Source: Micrococcaceae bacterium UBA3381
Lineage (GTDB): Bacteria > Actinomycetota > Actinomycetes > Actinomycetales > Micrococcaceae
DNA length: 11,049 nucleotides
Direction: 5' to 3'
NCBI GenBank assembly: GCA_002358975.1
Contig: DEPX01000036.1
Coordinates: 1-11,049 of the forward strand
In this document: positions 1 through 7,877 of the stretch, in pieces
How the letters are laid out: the number at the start of each line of letters is the position of its first letter
How positions within the stretch are numbered: the first letter of the stretch is position 1
The notes under the pieces: generated by a model
Seen by the model: the letters and a program-made list of their open reading frames with translations, nothing else
Told to the model about the DNA's origin: nothing
Database searches by the model: none
Position numbers and translations under genes: made by a program

Positions 1-1011
1 GGCATACTGTCGCGCTTTGCAGCCTGGATCGAGGTTTACAGTATCGACGAAGCCTTCCTTGGTCTCCGCGGTACCCTCGACGAGCTGCACGCCCTCGGGT
101 CCAAAATCAAACACGAAATACTGCGCCTGACCGGCCTACCGGTCTGCGTGGGGATCGCCAAAACCAAAACCCTCGCCAAACTCGCGAATGAGGCCGCGAA
201 AAAAGTAGACCAACTCCACGGTGTCTGCGTCTGGGATCGCGTACCAACCCCAACCCGAGAACGGGTACTTAGTCGCTTACCGGTAGTCGAAGTCTGGGGC
301 ATCGGCCCCCGCGTCACCAAGCGGCTCAACGCGATGGGGATATGGAGTGTCACAGACTTTCGTGATGCTGATGCGGTGCATATCCGCAATAAATTTTCCA
401 TCGTACAAATGCGCACCCTCCTAGAGCTGCGCGGTACAGCGTGTATCCCGTTGGAAGAAGAACGCGAAATCAAAGACCAACTGATCTACTCTCGCAGTTT
501 TTCCGAACCGGTCGCTGACCGGGACGGCATGGAACAAGTCTTGAGTATTTATGCACAAATGGCCGCTACCCGGTTACACCGGCACCAGCGCGAAGCCAAA
601 GTGCTCACCGCCTGGGCCATGACGAGCCACTTCAACGACCAACAATCACACCAACCTGCCGCGGCCGTGGCGCTACCAGGCTATAGCGCTGATCCGGTGG
701 TACTCACCAAGGCCGCGAAGCAGCTGTTACCCAAAATCCGGCACGGTGTACGCTACGCCAGAGCCGGAATCGTGGTGACCGACCTGCGCCCGGTCGGGGC
801 GCAACCAATGTTCGAGGAATTCGTTTCGCCGCACGAGGCCAAACACATCGGGCCACTGTTAGAACAGATCAAAAACGAACACGGCACCGCAGCAATCGGA
901 CTCGGCAGAGCCGGACTACGCGAAGGCCCCGCCTGGCAAATGCGCCGCACCATGATGTCTCAGCGCTACACCACCCACTGGGACGAACTACTCACAGTCA
1001 AAGCTGCCTAG
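1..1011 (+). CDS. umuC: UmuC-type Y-family translesion DNA polymerase, 5' end cut off by window edge
   Basis: The reading frame is open from base 1 to the TAG at 1009-1011, giving 336 visible residues. UmuC proteins are usually about 420-430 aa, so roughly 85-95 N-terminal residues lie outside the window. Visible in order: the palm motif YSIDEAFL (residues 13-20), whose Asp-Glu pair is catalytic in Y-family polymerases; the VGIAKTKTLAKLAN segment (50-63); a helix-hairpin-helix stretch around VWGIGPRVTKRL; a little-finger region; and a C-terminal tail with RYTTHWDELL that is typical of the UmuC C-terminal domain (DUF4113 type). The family copies past DNA lesions and in many bacteria is SOS-induced and works with UmuD; no umuD gene is visible here. 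UmuC homologues are common on plasmids and mobile elements. The gene converges on the restriction gene, with four bases between the stops. A decayed second copy of its middle part lies near 7.9-8.1 kb. Confidence 0.93.
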   Translation, partial: GILSRFAAWIEVYSIDEAFLGLRGTLDELHALGSKIKHEILRLTGLPVCVGIAKTKTLAKLANEAAKKVDQLHGVCVWDRVPTPTRERVLSRLPVVEVWGIGPRVTKRLNAMGIWSVTDFRDADAVHIRNKFSIVQMRTLLELRGTACIPLEEEREIKDQLIYSRSFSEPVADRDGMEQVLSIYAQMAATRLHRHQREAKVLTAWAMTSHFNDQQSHQPAAAVALPGYSADPVVLTKAAKQLLPKIRHGVRYARAGIVVTDLRPVGAQPMFEEFVSPHEAKHIGPLLEQIKNEHGTAAIGLGRAGLREGPAWQMRRTMMSQRYTTHWDELLTVKAA

Positions 1012-1015
1012 GATG

Positions 1016-3598
1016 TCAGTAATTATCAGCTAGATCCGATTCATAGAGCGCCTTGGCACTGTGGGCTGTTTGCAGAGCTTCTCGTACGCTGTGGCGAGTC
1101 AGGTCCAACACGCGGAGTTTGCCGTTGGTCTCAGCGATGGATTCGATCCGGTGGAACTCGGTGGAGAACTGTTCGGCAAACTTAGCCAGACCGCGGAGTT
1201 TGGGTAGAGCATCTGCTAGGTGGTGGCCGTGGGGGTCTACCAGATTGACGGCAAGTTGTCCGTCTTGGCGGCGACTAAAGAAGATGAAGTCTGGCCGTAG
1301 GGCCTGCCATTGGCCGGGTTCTGGTTGGTAGGCCACCGCGAGGGATTCTTTGACCCCGCGATTTGGGTTGCGGTACCAGCCGATGAACCCTGGCTGGGAG
1401 GTTTCGGTGTCGAGGACTTGCAGTTCCCAGCTGCTGTCGAAATCCACCGGGACGGTGCCATCTTCTGCCGCTAACAGGTGGAGTCGCCGGGTGGGGAGAG
1501 GTTCTTCACTGCCATCAGGGTGACGAACTTTGGTGTCAGACTGGGCGATGATCGGCGCTGTGAGGGTGAGACGTTCCGGCTGGGTGGACATGCTTTCTAA
1601 CCGATCGTATTCGGCTTGGCGTTCATCGGTGAGGTTCTTCCGAGCAATTCGGGTGTCGGTGAGCCATTTCCGGGCCAGAGCGTCGGCTTCAGCTTCGACC
1701 CCTTGGACGATCTCAGCCACTCGACTCAGTGCCGCCACTGTGATATTAGCGTCCAGGAGGTCGTCATCATCCGAGTCCTTTCCGGTGAGATGGTCCACAT
1801 AGGTGCTGCACACTGCTGGGCTGAGTACGCGGGTGGCGGCTCGGTAGTAGTCTTCAATGGCCCGAGGGTCGGCACTGACGGCAAAGGGCAGCACCTTCAG
1901 GCCACCGCCAACCCTTGCGTGGAGTTGCTGACCACGCATCGTGACTACATCGTCTCGGGCCTGGTCGACGTCTTCTTGGTATTGGAGGGCGCGGCCATCT
2001 AACGCGCGATGCAAGTGGTCGTGAGCGATAGCCACAGCATCTTGGACAAGCCTATCTTTGGATAATGCGGTAGCCAGAGCTGTGAGCCGTTTGATGGGCT
2101 TGACGTGCTGTTTCGGGATCGTCACAGAGGGAATGGTCGCAAACCGGTCCCACACATCAGCAGCAATGTCGGGATTCGGATACAAGCGGACCGGATCGAA
2201 CAGGACACGTCGCCCAATGCCACCGCCAGCATCGGCACCATCCTCGCGGTCCTTGCTGGTGGCCCCGGTCATGAGCAGTTTGGCAACACTGGTGGCCGTT
2301 TCACGGTCAAATAACGGCAGATAACATCTAACAGAATTGAGTAGTTCATTACCTGGGATACGCCGTGCCAGTGGGGTCCTCATCATACGACCTAATAACT
2401 GGGTGATATGCGTGCGATCCTTAGCAGGACGGAAGGAAACGAGCACTTCGGCCCGAGGACAATCCCAACCGGTGGAAATCGCACTTTTCGCCAGCAAGAC
2501 CCGAATATGGGTAGCGTCCTGGACCCGCTGCGGCTCGATATAAGCGACTTTTTCCAAGCCAATGGTCAGCTCTTTGCGTTCACCAAAGACATTGGCCACC
2601 GACCCCGGCGGCAGGTCTGGCCAGGCCGCATAGATGGTATCCAAGGTACGCACTAAGGTCTCTTGAGAGGGTTTGTCCCCCACTTGGACGACTAATAACG
2701 GCTTCACCGGCTCAGGATCACCTTGATCGAGCGCGTAGTGCTCCCACGCTGCCGTGGACGCTTTGATCTGCTCCACCGCTTCGGTGAGCAAAACGGTATC
2801 AAACTCGCCATCTTCATCCGGGATGGACAGCGTAATATCGTCTTTGAGTAGCCCGGAAGCCTGCACCAGACTGGCATCCACCGTCACCGATGGCATGGCA
2901 TCGCGGCCCTCAGCATCTTTCATGGCCTCATCAAACCGCTCCACGGTCGCAGAAATCCCAAACACCACCGGAATCGCAGGGACACTTCCATGCCCATTAA
3001 TAAGCCGCTGAACAATCGTGTCACGTTCCGTCGAGCGGGTGCCCATCCCTCGATGGGCCTCATCCAAAATCAAATACAGGGTCAGACCCTCGGTGTTGAT
3101 CGTGTTCGTAATAGTGTCGTAGATATTGGTTTGCGCGGTATCCGGGCGCAGCTGCACCCCAGGCACGAACTCTTGACCTGGCTCGGGTACCCCACGCACC
3201 AACCGTGAGGTTCGGCTGAGCTTCTGCGTATTCAGAAAGTACACGTTGCGGGGGCGGAACCTGGGTTCCGCAAACGTCGTGGGCACGACCCTCAACCGCG
3301 CATCCAGTTCACTGGAAGCAGCGTGTATCCTCGCTCGGGACTGGTCATTGAGTGAGGGATCATCAGAAAACCACAACACCACCGCACCCGGGTCTGGTTC
3401 AATATCGAATTCATCGCTCCCGAAAAACAGGGCCTCAATGACGGCAGCCGCCATCACGGTTTTGCCGGCACCCGTCGTGGCCGCCAGGGAAAACTGCGAC
3501 AGCGACTCCCATTCACGGTACTGGTGCCGGGCACGCACCAAATTCTGCAACACGTCACGGACAGCATCAGCCTGATAATCCTTGAGCGTATACCGCAT
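1016..3598 (-). CDS. res: Type III-like restriction subunit (Res): DEAD/DEAH helicase with C-terminal nuclease-like domain
   Basis: This 860-aa protein is a superfamily 2 helicase/translocase. Walker A is TTGAGKT (residues 41-47), the Walker B/DEAH box is LILDEAHRG (176-184), motif III is SAT (216-218), motif V is STGWDCPRAE (375-384) and motif VI is QLLGRMMRTP (400-409). This motif set, and a position directly behind a beta-class methyltransferase gene, is typical of type III Res subunits, which translocate or slide on DNA and cut unmodified sites together with Mod. Known Res proteins are often around 900-1000 aa and end in a PD-(D/E)xK nuclease. Here the matching C-terminal region shows RPDFIFF (768-774) and then LVDPHGHHL (786-794), so the expected lysine appears to be histidine. 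Nuclease activity is therefore less certain than helicase activity. The ATG at 3598-3596 directly abuts the methyltransferase stop codon, which suggests translational coupling. The function is inferred from motifs and context; target specificity cannot be read. Confidence 0.88.
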   Translation of the reverse strand: MRYTLKDYQADAVRDVLQNLVRARHQYREWESLSQFSLAATTGAGKTVMAAAVIEALFFGSDEFDIEPDPGAVVLWFSDDPSLNDQSRARIHAASSELDARLRVVPTTFAEPRFRPRNVYFLNTQKLSRTSRLVRGVPEPGQEFVPGVQLRPDTAQTNIYDTITNTINTEGLTLYLILDEAHRGMGTRSTERDTIVQRLINGHGSVPAIPVVFGISATVERFDEAMKDAEGRDAMPSVTVDASLVQASGLLKDDITLSIPDEDGEFDTVLLTEAVEQIKASTAAWEHYALDQGDPEPVKPLLVVQVGDKPSQETLVRTLDTIYAAWPDLPPGSVANVFGERKELTIGLEKVAYIEPQRVQDATHIRVLLAKSAISTGWDCPRAEVLVSFRPAKDRTHITQLLGRMMRTPLARRIPGNELLNSVRCYLPLFDRETATSVAKLLMTGATSKDREDGADAGGGIGRRVLFDPVRLYPNPDIAADVWDRFATIPSVTIPKQHVKPIKRLTALATALSKDRLVQDAVAIAHDHLHRALDGRALQYQEDVDQARDDVVTMRGQQLHARVGGGLKVLPFAVSADPRAIEDYYRAATRVLSPAVCSTYVDHLTGKDSDDDDLLDANITVAALSRVAEIVQGVEAEADALARKWLTDTRIARKNLTDERQAEYDRLESMSTQPERLTLTAPIIAQSDTKVRHPDGSEEPLPTRRLHLLAAEDGTVPVDFDSSWELQVLDTETSQPGFIGWYRNPNRGVKESLAVAYQPEPGQWQALRPDFIFFSRRQDGQLAVNLVDPHGHHLADALPKLRGLAKFAEQFSTEFHRIESIAETNGKLRVLDLTRHSVREALQTAHSAKALYESDLADNY

Positions 3599-5728
3599 CT
3601 ACACAGTCCCTTCGATATTCAGCTGGAAATTATGAAGATACGACTCATATAACCGCACCGGTGTATGGTGGTCCGCTAATTCTCGGCAGGCCATCTGAAA
3701 CGCCGCATCATCATCGGTAATCAAATACACCACTAGCTCATCTGATCGTTGTCTGAGCACTGCCATGAATTCACCCGCTCGATCAAACTTTTCTAGTACC
3801 GCATAGGCTTCAGCGACATCCCACCCCTGAGTTCCCAAGTCACAAATCATCCGACCCCGTGACCCAGCTTTCAACCACAGCATTGGCGCAATGCGTTCGA
3901 ACGCGCGATGATGCCGCACCGACAACGGGGTCTCATACGTTAACGTGAAAAATACAGCATTCTCGTCAAACCCATCGGCCATCGGAAACTCATCCGTGAA
4001 CCGATAATTGCCCTTAATCGGTTCACCATCAGGCGTTATACCGGTGATCGCGGCCGTCACCCGTGGCTTCGTGACACAGTCACAGATGCCGAGAGCCTCC
4101 CACTCAGGATCACCCGGCCGTAATCCGGCTTTGCGGAGCTTGCGCTGTTCCTCAGCCGACACCTCATTATTCGTTACCGAGATAGACTGACGACGCCCAC
4201 CATCTTGTTTATTCAAACGCATCACAGCATGCGCCGTCGTGCCCGACCCTGAAAAGAAATCGAGAATCTTTGCCTCGGGCTTATCTTGTACTGCGAAGCT
4301 AAGCGCATCCTCAACGGCATAAAGCGATTTGGGAAATGGAAACGTTCTGTCTGGCAGTATCGCCCTAAGCAGTGACGTCCCGTGATCTCTGGCAGAATGT
4401 GAGGGCAAATTCCACACACTTCGTGGCCGTTCATGTGAGCCTCCTGAATCGACCACAATTTTCGATCCATCTGCGCGAACTCCCTGAACCACATAATCGC
4501 CATTCAGTACCTTGGCCTGGGCTCCAGAAGTTAAATATCGAATCGTTGCCGTAGATTCAGCTGCGTCAATGCTTCTCACCGTGAGAAACCCATCTTTAAG
4601 GAGCTGACGTGCAGTTTCAGGTCCAACTTGCCATCGAGATTCCAATCCCCTCTTTTTTGGCCATACAGTTACGCATCCTGGTTTACCTTCGACAGTATCT
4701 ACACCTACATCTAGAGGGATGGGCTCACCGATCTCTTCAATAAGCATGGATTCGCTATTTATATAAATCGGATAAAACAGATTTGGTCTAGCGCTGCGTT
4801 CCCACCCACTACCGTCACGGTTCAAGGGTGTCCAACGAATCTCTTTACGTTTCGATTCCCGTTTAGGGCTCAACATATTTGAGGCTGAGTTTGGAATGGA
4901 AGCGTCACCAAGCATTAGGAAATAAAGATATTCTTCAACTCTGGAAAACTCTCCTGCACGTCGAGATCCCATCGGGTTGACCACGCTGGTAACCATTTGT
5001 ATTTTGGCCTCGGGGAAGGTTTGTTCTAATAGAAGGCCAAGGCGAAGGTACTCTTTCTCATCAATAGTGACGATTAATACTGAGTCCTCAGGATTGAGCA
5101 GCTCACGAGCGATCTTTAGTCGTCGTTCCATGAATGCCAACCATTTCGAGTGCCGATAGTCATCGTCACTCTCGACGTAGTTGTTGTTATATTTCCAGTC
5201 TTTTGCGCCGGTGTTATACGGGGGGTCAATATAAATCGCGTCGATGGAATGCCGATGAGTGTAAGTCAGCATCTCTAAGGCATGGTAGTTCTCAGCGTTG
5301 ATGACGGTATGAAAGGGTTTGTCGTCACTCCGTTCTACGCGGCCCGTTTCTACCAACCCTGGGTAAATGCGGTCGTTAAATTCAGCGACAACAATTAGAT
5401 CATCAGTTGAGGCTACGTGAGTTTCTGGCTCGTGAGGTTCTAGCTCAGAAAGATGTGCCATCCGTTGGCCTTCTACACGCTCCACCCGCTGAACGCGCCA
5501 TAGCCTGTCATCCTTAGCTTTCGTCGCGCCCCGGGGAGCGAGGATTCGTACTTTATCGCCACGACGGATAGCGCGACCAGGCAGTTCAACAGCTTCGGGC
5601 TGATGCGCTTCAAACACCAGGCCAAAGGTGCGTCGGTTGGTGAGCTCAGTTATTTCGGCTTCGAGATCTCTGGCAAGTTGCGTATCGGATTGACGAACTT
5701 GACGAAGTAGATCTGTCAGCCTAGACAC
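3599..5728 (-). CDS. mod: Type III-like adenine-specific DNA methyltransferase (Mod), beta class
   Basis: The 709-aa product has the beta-class motif order: the catalytic DPPY motif comes first (IDPPYNTG, residues 167-174) and the AdoMet-binding motif follows (ILDFFSGSGTTAHAVM, 488-503), with a long variable segment between that should contain the target-recognition domain. The DPPY form points to N6-adenine (or N4-cytosine) methylation; adenine is usual for type III Mod. Residues 1-150 form an N-terminal extension with a small RRGDKVRIL...RLWRVQRVER segment of unknown role, possibly a beta-barrel fold. The start is GTG at 5728-5726, supported by GAGGAG at 5741-5736, seven bases upstream. The stop TAG (3601-3599) touches the ATG of the restriction gene. 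Mod would both protect host DNA and supply sequence recognition for Res. The DNA coding for the middle of the protein looks more AT-rich than its two ends. Confidence 0.92.
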   Translation of the reverse strand: MSRLTDLLRQVRQSDTQLARDLEAEITELTNRRTFGLVFEAHQPEAVELPGRAIRRGDKVRILAPRGATKAKDDRLWRVQRVERVEGQRMAHLSELEPHEPETHVASTDDLIVVAEFNDRIYPGLVETGRVERSDDKPFHTVINAENYHALEMLTYTHRHSIDAIYIDPPYNTGAKDWKYNNNYVESDDDYRHSKWLAFMERRLKIARELLNPEDSVLIVTIDEKEYLRLGLLLEQTFPEAKIQMVTSVVNPMGSRRAGEFSRVEEYLYFLMLGDASIPNSASNMLSPKRESKRKEIRWTPLNRDGSGWERSARPNLFYPIYINSESMLIEEIGEPIPLDVGVDTVEGKPGCVTVWPKKRGLESRWQVGPETARQLLKDGFLTVRSIDAAESTATIRYLTSGAQAKVLNGDYVVQGVRADGSKIVVDSGGSHERPRSVWNLPSHSARDHGTSLLRAILPDRTFPFPKSLYAVEDALSFAVQDKPEAKILDFFSGSGTTAHAVMRLNKQDGGRRQSISVTNNEVSAEEQRKLRKAGLRPGDPEWEALGICDCVTKPRVTAAITGITPDGEPIKGNYRFTDEFPMADGFDENAVFFTLTYETPLSVRHHRAFERIAPMLWLKAGSRGRMICDLGTQGWDVAEAYAVLEKFDRAGEFMAVLRQRSDELVVYLITDDDAAFQMACRELADHHTPVRLYESYLHNFQLNIEGTV

Positions 5729-5735
5729 GGTTTTT

Positions 5736-5741
5736 CTCCTC
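5736..5741 (-). promoter_or_regulatory. Ribosome binding site that fixes the GTG start of the methyltransferase
   Basis: On the minus strand GAGGAG is followed by seven bases (AAAAACC) and then GTG. No ATG lies in a better position, so this purine-rich site decides the start at 5728. Confidence 0.75.
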
Positions 5742-5896
5742 TACATGTGAACTACCCATAGTGCAGCCACGACTAATTGCGTGAAATTAACCAGCCACCT
5801 CATCTTAGTTGCTCAGAAGCAAAACTCAGGCCACAGCATAAGTGACTGTAACGAAAAGAACCGCGTCAGTAAACTATTTGTAAAAACTAGTTTCGC
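5742..5896. promoter_or_regulatory. Divergent promoter region between mod and the HNH-like gene
   Basis: This AT-rich intergenic stretch must carry promoters for both the RM operon (minus) and the HNH-like gene (plus). On the plus side AAACTA (5871-5876) and TAGTTT (5888-5893) form an inverted repeat with an 11-base gap. The right half overlaps the perfect 10-bp palindrome AAACTAGTTT (5884-5893), which ends six bases before the GGGG ribosome-binding run. TAAACT at 5870-5875 would fit a loose TAnnnT -10 box, but I see no convincing -35. On the minus-strand side, TTGCT (5809-5813) and AGCAA (5818-5822) form a small hairpin. Whether either element binds a regulator is not known. Confidence 0.35.
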
Positions 5897-5908
5897 GTGG
5901 GGATGCTT

Positions 5909-6718
5909 ATGAGTCAGGATTTCAAACGGCACGGACCAATGGGAATGGACCCAGCGCTAGATAAATTCCGCCTCAATCCGACCAATTTATGTTGGTGGTG
6001 TGGTGACGTAGCCACTTCTGCTGAGCATCGGTTCAAAAGAACTACCCTAAAGCGGATTGCCACTTCATCTAATGGGACTATTACTCCTCAGAATGTTTTC
6101 AAGAAAAGTAGTGACTACCACGCTCCCTTAAAGAGTATTGATAAAGGAGCACAAATCCGGTGGCCGGCGAACTTATGCGGAAAGTGCAACAACGCTACGA
6201 GTCAGCCCTATGACAAAGCATACGAAGCATTTGAGCAATACGTGGTTGGTCATCACGACGAAATCAGTCGAAAGTCACGACTGAGATGGTCGGACGTGTA
6301 CGGCAAAGAATATCGCGAGCAGTCCAAAGACTTAGCCCGCTATTTTGCGAAACAACTGGGATGCATGCTCGCCACCCAAAGGCTACAAGTGCCCGGAGAA
6401 ATGATCGACTTCCTGAATGGTGCTGAGCACTCTCTCTCAATTGGCTTCACCCTCGGCGTGAGCACCAAAGCAACTCGGCTGCGAAATCTATTATCTGTTG
6501 ATGATGCTTTAAATATTGTTGGCATTCGTAATGTGCAAAGTTATACACAAGAGGGTGACTTCGCTGCGCTGGTCTTTCCTTATCAGATCGGTGATATACA
6601 TGTGCAAGTCGAATGGTGTAAAGGGGCCCGGCTTCCTGCATGGTATAACCGTAGGAGCCTTAAGTTGACGAGCGTGGATAATTCTGAAACTTTTATTGCT
6701 CTGTGTCTAACAGAGTGA
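5909..6718 (+). CDS. HNH-endonuclease-like zinc-finger protein, putative
   Basis: I chose the ATG at 5909 because the GGGG at 5899-5902 sits six bases upstream; GTG 5897 and ATG 5903 are in-frame alternatives that overlap that site. The 269-aa product has two cysteine pairs, CWWC (residues 28-31) and CGKCN (90-94). After the first pair comes AEHRFKR, with Glu39-His40. The arrangement C-x2-C, then an E-H pair, then C-x2-C-N is that of HNH/beta-beta-alpha-metal nucleases of the 'EHxxPK' type, in which the cysteines hold structural zinc and the histidine helps catalysis. The remaining 170 residues match nothing I recognise. No membrane segment or signal peptide is visible. The gene is divergent from the RM operon and convergent with the AbiJ-like gene, so it is probably transcribed alone. 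A DNA-cutting role in defence is an inference. A non-catalytic zinc-binding protein remains possible. Confidence 0.68.
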   Translation: MSQDFKRHGPMGMDPALDKFRLNPTNLCWWCGDVATSAEHRFKRTTLKRIATSSNGTITPQNVFKKSSDYHAPLKSIDKGAQIRWPANLCGKCNNATSQPYDKAYEAFEQYVVGHHDEISRKSRLRWSDVYGKEYREQSKDLARYFAKQLGCMLATQRLQVPGEMIDFLNGAEHSLSIGFTLGVSTKATRLRNLLSVDDALNIVGIRNVQSYTQEGDFAALVFPYQIGDIHVQVEWCKGARLPAWYNRRSLKLTSVDNSETFIALCLTE

Positions 6719-6855
6719 TCGTTAGCTGTTTCGTGTGAGAAACTCGGTCAGCCTTCGACCTGGCGGCTCTCTATTTAATGTTCGCGAAAGCCACTCTAGC
6801 GCGTAAAACCGGGTATCTCCACATGGACAGTATGAGACGCTGTTAGCTTTGTAGG
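6719..6855. other. Intergenic region between convergent HNH-like and AbiJ-like genes
   Basis: This stretch of 137 bases separates two convergent genes. The word GTTAGCT occurs at both ends (6721-6727 and 6842-6848) in direct orientation. I see no stem followed by a T-run on either strand, so no intrinsic terminator can be called. It contains no open frame worth naming. Confidence 0.4.
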
Positions 6856-7773
6856 TCATTCTTTGAGTAATTCTAATTTTCGAGCTTCCTCAAATAGGTA
6901 CGAAACAAATGCAGAGCACGTTACTAGAGTGTACTTTGCAAGCGTCTGGTCAATCTCTGCTTCCTCAACACCAGCGTGGCGAATGTTAGCCTCATCGGAA
7001 GCCCAGCCGTACATTTTTATCCAGGCCTGTTCTAAGGCGGGGTGAAGTATTAGCCCAACATTTTCTAGATGTTTCAAACCATCAAATACAGTTCTTTTTC
7101 CAGTTAAAGTTCGTAAGGTAGCTTCAACTGCCATGATGGATTGGTGAATTGAGCTCAAATAATTTGGAGCATCTCGATCGGAAAGAAATTCAACGGCTCG
7201 CTCAAGTGAACGTTTAGCCCCTTCAATCTGCCGCACACTCTCAAGAGCTGAACTTACCGCCTCAGTCTCAACACTTGAATCTATGGGTGCTATCTCGTGT
7301 CCGATCATCCGATAGCCGACAAGATGTTCTTCGAAAATGCTGTTTAGAGCATTAGGGAACTGCGTGAATACACCTTCTAGGGGGCCTTCTTCGTGTGCTG
7401 ACCATTCTTGGATTAACATTTCTAGAAAATCAAAAACTTCGTTCCAATCACCTTTAGTAGTGACGGTTTTAATGCGTTCCCAAATATGGTGGTTCTGAGG
7501 TTTATCATCTAGAGGCTCTCTGAAATACCATCTCCAGATGCTTTCGACAATTCTGTCTTCGACATCATATTGATAGAACCTATTTCTTGCATCACTAAAT
7601 ATGCCCTGCAGTTTCACGAGAAGGTTCCAGAGCTCAACACGCGTCTCAGGATCCAGGCTTTCACGCTGAACGATCGCCCTTACTGATTTATATCCGTACC
7701 GCTCAGAAAATGATCCCACGCACAACCCCTCAATACTTTCACTACAATTGATTTCTAAATCGATCACAATCAT
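6856..7773 (-). CDS. AbiJ-type abortive infection family protein with HEPN-like C-terminal domain
   Basis: The 305-aa product has an N-terminal region with FSERYGY (residues 22-28) and a helical stretch to about residue 160, which resembles the AbiJ N-terminal domain families. The C-terminal 130 residues follow a pattern that I recognise from the AbiJ-associated HEPN-like domain: PNYLSSIHQSIMAVEATLRTLTG (203-225), then LILHPALEQAW (241-251), then MYGWASDEANIRHA (254-267) and CSAFVSYL (286-293). Arg265-His266 lies where the family usually has its conserved I-R-H-A. HEPN proteins are often RNases, and AbiJ was described as a phage abortive-infection factor, so an infection-triggered growth arrest is a reasonable inference. 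The start is the ATG at 7773-7771; no strong ribosome binding site precedes it. The gene is AT-richer than umuC and res, which is compatible with transfer. No partner antitoxin gene is seen next to it. Confidence 0.72.
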   Translation of the reverse strand: MIVIDLEINCSESIEGLCVGSFSERYGYKSVRAIVQRESLDPETRVELWNLLVKLQGIFSDARNRFYQYDVEDRIVESIWRWYFREPLDDKPQNHHIWERIKTVTTKGDWNEVFDFLEMLIQEWSAHEEGPLEGVFTQFPNALNSIFEEHLVGYRMIGHEIAPIDSSVETEAVSSALESVRQIEGAKRSLERAVEFLSDRDAPNYLSSIHQSIMAVEATLRTLTGKRTVFDGLKHLENVGLILHPALEQAWIKMYGWASDEANIRHAGVEEAEIDQTLAKYTLVTCSAFVSYLFEEARKLELLKE

Positions 7774-7877
7774 AAGTCACTTACTATTTGTTTAGCAGTT
7801 CAGTGAGAGATCGTACTGAGTTCATAGTTGATATCGTTTTGGATCTTAAAGTGGCTTAAGGCCCTTCGCGCCAGGTG
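7774..7877. other. Upstream region of the AbiJ-like gene
   Basis: These roughly 100 bases must hold the promoter of the AbiJ-like gene on the minus strand, but I cannot pick a convincing -10/-35 pair. The 3' part (from about 7850) may still be decayed umuC sequence (CTTAAGGCCCT against CTCAACGCGAT), with too many gaps to be sure. Confidence 0.3.

Noticed and set aside
36..473. Open frame of 145 codons opposite umuC
   Set aside because: It is antisense to well-conserved UmuC motifs; its sequence is Arg/Ser-rich and resembles no protein family.
1616..2002. Open frame of 128 codons opposite the res gene, with others like it at 2058-2324 and 3246-3575
   Set aside because: They are antisense to a gene with clear helicase motifs, have no ribosome binding sites or recognisable domains, and are expected by chance opposite a GC-rich gene.
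5897..5908. GTG (5897) and ATG (5903) as starts of the HNH-like gene
   Set aside because: Both overlap or precede the GGGG run that best serves as ribosome binding site for the ATG at 5909; the four extra codons add nothing conserved. They cannot be excluded entirely.
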